A stretch of 64,000 nt of DNA, taken from the NCBI RefSeq assembly GCF_900198835.1, contig NZ_LT900021.1:1860001-1924000 (forward strand), in the 5' to 3' direction. This document shows, in pieces, positions 60,084 to 64,000 of this stretch (its first letter is position 1; every line of letters begins with the position of its first letter). Made by a program: the position numbers and the translations under genes. The notes under the pieces are model-generated. The model did no database searches. It was not told the origin of the DNA and saw only the letters and a program-made list of their open reading frames with translations. This DNA comes from Thermococcus henrietii (GTDB taxonomy: Archaea > Methanobacteriota_B > Thermococci > Thermococcales > Thermococcaceae).

Positions 60084-60920
60084 ATGGACGAGGTTATAGA
60101 GGAGTTCGAGACATACCTCGACCTCGAGGGCAAGAGCCCGAACACGATTAGGATGTACTCCTACTACGTCAGGCGATACCTCGAATGGGGTGGAGCTTTG
60201 AACGCGCGCTCCGCCCTCCGCTTCTTGGCGAGGTTAAGGAGGGAGGGCTACTCCAACAGGAGCTTAAACCTCGTCGTCCAGGCTTTGAGGGCCTACTTCC
60301 GCTTCGAGGGCTACGATGAGGAAGCGGAGAAGCTGAAGCCACCGAAGGTGCCGAGGAGCCTGCCGAAAGCTTTGACGCGCGAAGAGGTCAAGAAGCTTCT
60401 CTCCGTCATTCCACCTACGCGAAAGAGGGACAGGCTGATAGTTCTGTTACTCTACGGGGCGGGTCTTCGTGTCAGCGAGCTCTGCAACCTGAAGAAGAGT
60501 GAAGTCGACTTGGAGAGGGGCATAATAGTCGTCCGCGGTGGAAAAGGGGCCAAGGACAGGGTCGTGCCGATTCCGGAGTTCCTGGTGGAGAAAATCCGTT
60601 CCTACCTCGAAACGCGCTCCGATTCGAGCGAATATTTACTCGTAGAGGAGTGGAGGAAGAACAAGGACAAACTGTCAACGAAAACCGTCTGGTACCTTTT
60701 GAAGAAGTACGGGAAGAGGGCGGGCGTTGAAGTCACGCCCCACAGGCTTCGCCACAGCTTCGCAACGCACATGCTCGAGCGCGGGGTTGACATAAGGGCC
60801 ATTCAAGAACTTCTCGGCCACTCCAACCTCTCAACAACTCAGATTTACACGAAGGTCACCGTCGAGCACCTCAGGAAAGCCCAGGAAAAGGCGAGGCTCA
60901 TGGAGGGGCTGGTGGAGTGA
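60084..60920 (+). CDS. xerA: Site-specific tyrosine recombinase XerA
   Basis: This 278-residue recombinase resolves chromosome dimers at dif. The N-terminal SAM-like domain (about 1-90) is followed by the catalytic domain with Arg129 (AGLRVSELC), Lys154, His220 and Arg223 ([12 protein letters not shown]), His246 ([11 protein letters not shown]) and the nucleophile Tyr255. All catalytic residues are present. The start ATG follows GGGCTGAGCG. The last 23 bases overlap the convergent ATPase gene. I did not find a dif site in the window. The neighbours give no sign of an integrated element, so this is the housekeeping enzyme. Confidence 0.94.
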   Translation: MDEVIEEFETYLDLEGKSPNTIRMYSYYVRRYLEWGGALNARSALRFLARLRREGYSNRSLNLVVQALRAYFRFEGYDEEAEKLKPPKVPRSLPKALTREEVKKLLSVIPPTRKRDRLIVLLLYGAGLRVSELCNLKKSEVDLERGIIVVRGGKGAKDRVVPIPEFLVEKIRSYLETRSDSSEYLLVEEWRKNKDKLSTKTVWYLLKKYGKRAGVEVTPHRLRHSFATHMLERGVDIRAIQELLGHSNLSTTQIYTKVTVEHLRKAQEKARLMEGLVE

Positions 60921-62187
60921 GCCCAAGCAGGAACTTCCAGAGGGGAACTACCCTTATCTTCCGCCCCTCAAACTCCAGCACGTCTTCTTCGTCGAGAGTA
61001 ACGACCGTGAGGTTCTTGCAATTGAGCGTTTTGGACGCGCGGATAAGGGCTGAAATCTCTCGTTCCCTGGCATCTTCAAGGCTTAGGGTGACCTGAATCA
61101 GTTCAACGACTCTCCCGGATTCAGAAACCACGAAATCAACCTCCTTCTCGCCGGAACCGCCATAGTAGTGAATCTCCAGGAGAGGATTGAAGTAGTGCTT
61201 CCTCCTGAGTAGCTCAAGGAAGACCGCGTTTTCCATGTCCCTTCCGGCCTCTTTACGCGAGAAGAGGGCAAGGCCAGTGTCCACGAGGTAGACCTTCTTC
61301 GGCGCCCTGAGGGATTCCTTCTCGGAGCGGGCGAACTTGGGGAGGAAGAAAACGAAGAACGAGTCTTCCAAAGCCCTGAGGTACTCAAGAACGGTCGTCT
61401 TCGACGTCCCGAACTCCGACTTGAGGAAGCGGTGTATCGCGCTGTACGACGTGTACTTGGCGTAGCTCGCCAGGAGAAGCTTGACTATGGCCTCAACGAG
61501 GGCCACGTTCCTTATCCCATGCCTCTCAACGACGTCCCTCGTTATCATCACCGAGAGATACTCTTCAAGGATTCTAACCCTGTCCTCGAACAGCGCCACT
61601 TCCGGAAAAGCGCCATAATAAAGGTACTCGTCGAGCAGTTTCCGCACTCGATTGGCGGTTCTGCCGTAGAGGTCCTTCCGCTCAAAGGATAAGCCCCTGA
61701 ACCTCAGGAACTCCCTGAAGGATAGGGGAAGCAGAGTGTACGCTACCCCCCGTCCCCTGAGCTGGGTGGCAACTTCCCTCGACAGCAACCGCGACGAAGA
61801 GCCGGTAACCGCCACGAGGAAACCCTCATCAAGGAGGTATCTAACGCCGATTTCCCAGTCAGGGACGTTTTGAACCTCGTCGAGCAAAAAGTGAACCTTC
61901 TTCCCGATGTTTTCGGGGTAGAGGTCGAAGTAAGCATCAACGAGTTTTGGAAAGTCACGTCCGGTTATTCCAAAGAGAAAGGGATTTTCAAAGTTCAGGT
62001 AAACATAGCGCTCCCGTTCTTCACCTATAAACGAGTAGAGGAGGTACGTCTTCCCCGAGCGCCTCGGGCCGACAATCGCGGTTGCTTTGCCTGGAATGAA
62101 CGTGAGCTTGAGTTCCCTCTCGATTACCTCAGGAAGTTCACGCTCGTGGAAGAGCCTTATGTATCGCTTGACGTCCTCGGGGTTCAT
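60898..62187 (-). CDS. AAA+ ATPase with DUF4143 nuclease-like domain (copy 3)
   Basis: This 429-residue protein is paralogous to the gene at 29848: Walker [12 protein letters not shown], Walker [10 protein letters not shown], sensor [12 protein letters not shown] and a closing [10 protein letters not shown] are shared. A winged-helix-like stretch ([16 protein letters not shown]) and a DUF4143 domain with EVDFVV then LIQV follow, again without E-x-K. The ATG at 62187 adjoins an operator-like palindrome and has no ribosome site. With a TATA box about 30 bases upstream, the message should be leaderless. An in-frame start at 62322 would cross the palindromes and promoter. Confidence 0.85.
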   Translation of the reverse strand: MNPEDVKRYIRLFHERELPEVIERELKLTFIPGKATAIVGPRRSGKTYLLYSFIGEERERYVYLNFENPFLFGITGRDFPKLVDAYFDLYPENIGKKVHFLLDEVQNVPDWEIGVRYLLDEGFLVAVTGSSSRLLSREVATQLRGRGVAYTLLPLSFREFLRFRGLSFERKDLYGRTANRVRKLLDEYLYYGAFPEVALFEDRVRILEEYLSVMITRDVVERHGIRNVALVEAIVKLLLASYAKYTSYSAIHRFLKSEFGTSKTTVLEYLRALEDSFFVFFLPKFARSEKESLRAPKKVYLVDTGLALFSRKEAGRDMENAVFLELLRRKHYFNPLLEIHYYGGSGEKEVDFVVSESGRVVELIQVTLSLEDAREREISALIRASKTLNCKNLTVVTLDEEDVLEFEGRKIRVVPLWKFLLGLTPPAPP

Positions 62188-62274
62188 GGTACTATACACT
62201 GTACCAATACTTAAAAGGGTTTGGTACTCTTTACTGTACCAAAAACAGCTTTTCTTGGTACATCGCACAGTACC
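62188..62274 (-). promoter_or_regulatory. Three GGTAC-N8-GTACC palindromes at ATPase copy 3 promoter
   Basis: Three perfect inverted repeats of 18 bases lie at 62188-62205, 62223-62240 and 62257-62274, spaced 35 and 34 bases. All have GGTAC arms around eight unrelated bases, and TTGGTAC/GTACCAA flanks are partly shared. The minus-strand TATA-like CCCTTTTAAG (62211-62220) falls between the first and second. The first touches the start codon. Such regular spacing with variable centres is strong evidence for a protein binding site. Confidence 0.75.
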
Positions 62275-62340
62275 AATCAAAGGCATGTCTAAAGGTCCCC
62301 TAGAGAGCCCTAGAGAGAACAAGAAAACATTAAGAAGACG

Positions 62341-63723
62341 TCAAAGCGCGCCCTTCTCCCTCAGAAGCGCGAGGTAGCTCGTGAAGGCTCCCGTCGAGAT
62401 TGTATCGCCGAGGCCGACCGTCGAAACAGGGTTCTTAACGAGCCTCGTCGGGATTATCACGACCTTGTACTCCCTCGTGCGGAGCCTCCTCTTGGCCTCC
62501 TCAAAGCGGAGCTTGACGTACTCCCCGCGCTCGTTGTAGGGGACGCTCAGACCGACCTTGAAGTCCTCGGGCGAGCGGACGTCGCCGAGCGAGGCCCTCG
62601 CGGCCGCTAAAGTCGTCGCCAGCTCAAGACTCTTTCTGAGCTCGTCCTCGCTCAACGGGTTGTCGGCGTGGGTGATGTACATGAGGTAGTAAATCGTGTG
62701 GATTTGCAAAACTTCGAGGTTCATCTCGTCTATGAGGATTTTTCCGCCCAAGACAGTGTCCTCGATGCGGTTGTAGGTGAATATCCTGTCGGCGAGCTTG
62801 GAGTAACCGAGGGCACTCAGGACGTAGGCTATCTCAGACTCGTCCATACCGACACTGTCAACGAGCGGGAAGAGGTTGTAGATGACCTTCTTCCTGAGTT
62901 CCCTGCTCTGTATCGAGGCGAACTCGAGGTGGACCTTGACGTCCTTCTCGCGCTTGAGCAGGAGGATGTCCTTCTTCGCCTCCCTAAGGTAGTAGTTCGC
63001 GTCCTTCCCGTCGGAATAGCGAAGCCTTATCCCCTGATAGCCTGAAAGAATAGCGCCGTCAACCTGGAGGCCAATCTCTGGTAGGAACGGCTTAAGCTTC
63101 TCCTCCGTGTAAATCCTTATGCTCTCGAAGCGGGCCGAAACGATGAAGCGACCAGAGTAAGGAACTGTAATAGTCTCGTCGCCCAGCCTGAAGGTCGTTC
63201 CGGCGCGGAACTCGAAAATCCTGTTCACCTTGACCGGGTCGTTCTCGCGGTAGGCCTCGCGGGGGTGCTTCAGAACGAGCTTTCCGTTCTCAACGACGGG
63301 GTAGAAGAGGTTCTTCTTTGGAACGAACATCTCGGCCTGCCTCTTCGCGAGGTGTGGGGTGTAGACGATTACCTTCCTGAAGTCGAGGTTGGCCAAGAGG
63401 TTCGCTATTATTCCCGCCTGACCTCCGATTCTCTCAACGTCGTACTTGAAGTGGGTGTCAAACCAGCCCTGGAGCTCCTCGTTGACGAGTGGAACCGCCA
63501 TCGGCTTACCCGTCTTGAGCGCATGAACGAGCCTCGCAACGAAGTCAATCGGCTCCTCAATCTGCCTGGGGAACTCTTCCATCCTCCTCCTGACGGCATC
63601 GGCGCCGAACTCGTCTATGAGCCTCTGAACGGTTTCGCCCTTGAGGTAGACTATCGCGTCAACGTTAGCGTTGTAGGCCGTGAAAATCGACAGCTTCCTT
63701 GCCTCGTCGAGGAGCTCCATCAT
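62341..63723 (-). CDS. pfkC: ADP-dependent phosphofructokinase
   Basis: This 460-residue enzyme of the modified Embden-Meyerhof pathway phosphorylates fructose 6-phosphate with ADP instead of ATP. It has IFTAYNANVDAIVYL at the N-terminus, ERIGGQAGIIANLLA, AILSGYQGIRLRYSDGKD and the catalytic GLGDTIS near the C-terminus. These match ADP-PFK better than ADP-glucokinase. The ATG at 63723 lies six bases after GGTG. A TATA-like CCCTTTTAAG lies at 63772-63781, and a TGM-like site lies between it and the start. Confidence 0.95.
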   Translation of the reverse strand: MMELLDEARKLSIFTAYNANVDAIVYLKGETVQRLIDEFGADAVRRRMEEFPRQIEEPIDFVARLVHALKTGKPMAVPLVNEELQGWFDTHFKYDVERIGGQAGIIANLLANLDFRKVIVYTPHLAKRQAEMFVPKKNLFYPVVENGKLVLKHPREAYRENDPVKVNRIFEFRAGTTFRLGDETITVPYSGRFIVSARFESIRIYTEEKLKPFLPEIGLQVDGAILSGYQGIRLRYSDGKDANYYLREAKKDILLLKREKDVKVHLEFASIQSRELRKKVIYNLFPLVDSVGMDESEIAYVLSALGYSKLADRIFTYNRIEDTVLGGKILIDEMNLEVLQIHTIYYLMYITHADNPLSEDELRKSLELATTLAAARASLGDVRSPEDFKVGLSVPYNERGEYVKLRFEEAKRRLRTREYKVVIIPTRLVKNPVSTVGLGDTISTGAFTSYLALLREKGAL

Positions 63724-63726
63724 TTG

Positions 63727-63743
63727 TATCACCCTCAGTGACT
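63727..63743 (-). promoter_or_regulatory. Thermococcales glycolytic motif-like site before pfkC
   Basis: TATCACCCTCAGTGACT matches the known consensus TATCAC-N5-GTGATA at 10 of 12 arm positions. That motif is bound by the sugar-responsive regulator Tgr/TrmBL1. It lies downstream of the TATA box, the position associated with repression of glycolytic genes when sugar is absent. It overlaps the ribosome site. Confidence 0.65.
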
Positions 63744-63825
63744 AACTATGGAGGAGTTGAGGGAGGACTCTTAAAAGGGTTTCGTTTTAAATTAGGAAAG
63801 CAAAAAAGAGTTAGGGGAAGCCGGG

Positions 63826-64000
63826 TCAATACTCGGTGAAGAGCCTCCCGAGGCTCGGAATCCGCTCCATGACGTCCATCTCCCTTAAAGCCAGCCAGAG
63901 GGAGGCCTGGTTGCTGGTAACGACCGGAACGCCAAGGTCGTTCTCAAGGGTCTCGATGATTTCGAAGGTCCTCCAGTTGGTGCAACTTATGAAAATCGCC
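63826..64000 (-). CDS. Asp/Glu racemase-like (maleate isomerase type) protein, partial
   Basis: The last 57 codons of a minus-strand gene are present; the 5' part lies beyond the window. The visible part reads AIFISCTNWRTFEIIE, then LGVPVVTSNQASLWLALRE and GRLFTEY. The SCTN-type motif holds the second catalytic cysteine of the aspartate/glutamate racemase superfamily, in the branch with maleate isomerases and arylmalonate decarboxylases. The substrate is unknown. It is probably not cotranscribed with pfkC, which has its own promoter. Confidence 0.75.
   Translation of the reverse strand, partial: AIFISCTNWRTFEIIETLENDLGVPVVTSNQASLWLALREMDVMERIPSLGRLFTEY

Noticed and set aside
59165-60145. 326-codon frame opposite the Toprim gene
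   Set aside because: Leucine/valine-rich shadow of a coiled-coil gene with acidic codons; no start signals.
60084-60920. XerA as integrase of a mobile element
   Set aside because: It is the full-length archaeal housekeeping XerA type, with no att-like repeats, split tRNA or phage genes beside it.

Overview
The window looks like a chromosomal segment of a Thermococcales archaeon, most likely a Thermococcus. The gene set fits: ADP-dependent phosphofructokinase, a group II thermosome, the archaeal recombinase XerA, an M42 aminopeptidase, aEF1B, the wybutosine enzyme Taw3, an FeS-containing XPD helicase and two secreted proteins ending in the CGP-CTERM sorting signal of this family. Most starts follow a GGTG Shine-Dalgarno core 3 to 7 bases before ATG/GTG/TTG, and promoters carry archaeal BRE/TATA boxes such as CTTAAAAAG.

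Bases 1-28,900 are dominated by purine synthesis. The two GMP synthase subunits (guaAA, guaAB) surround a VapBC-type toxin-antitoxin pair. Then come purS-purQ-purL-purP, purD with a purP paralogue, purE, purT, purM, purC and purF, so most of the de novo route to IMP is here. PurB, IMP cyclohydrolase, PurK and PurN are not seen. PurT and PurP both consume formate, and a formate dehydrogenase-like gene sits tail to tail with purF. The pur genes are interrupted by accessory islands: a two-gene island of unknown function with a decayed duplicate (6595-9813), a paralogous pair (12476-13900), a mobile-element-like scar (14403-14709), and a DUF4855-like plus CGP-CTERM cassette (16240-19427). A second copy of that cassette (26128-27294) has its first gene reduced by deletion. 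An 18-bp palindrome close to TTGACA-N6-TGTCAA recurs at the purS, purD, purE, purT, purC and purF promoters, usually as two copies 42-43 bp apart on either side of the TATA box.

Bases 27,264-39,022 hold cofactor genes (pdxTS, nadC, nadA, nadB), an AAA+ ATPase inserted in the nad cluster, an ABC-2 exporter, a secreted HExxH protein and guaB. Bases 39,238-52,977 hold a frameshifted small gene, a UPF1-like helicase, taw3, a second ABC-2 exporter, the thermosome, the anaerobic ribonucleotide reductase pair nrdD/nrdG, a TPR protein and aEF1B with a zinc-ribbon partner. Bases 52,964-64,000 hold XPD, an M42 peptidase, sfsA, a Toprim coiled-coil protein, xerA, pfkC and the end of an Asp/Glu racemase-like gene.

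Three AAA+ ATPases with a C-terminal nuclease-like domain (29848, 56990, 60898) each have a different set of inverted repeats packed around their own TATA box and start. This is the strongest hint of an undescribed system here. Several small toxin-antitoxin-type genes are broken by one- or two-base indels, mostly in short homopolymers. That may be real decay or sequencing error. I see no rRNA or tRNA gene and no CRISPR array.
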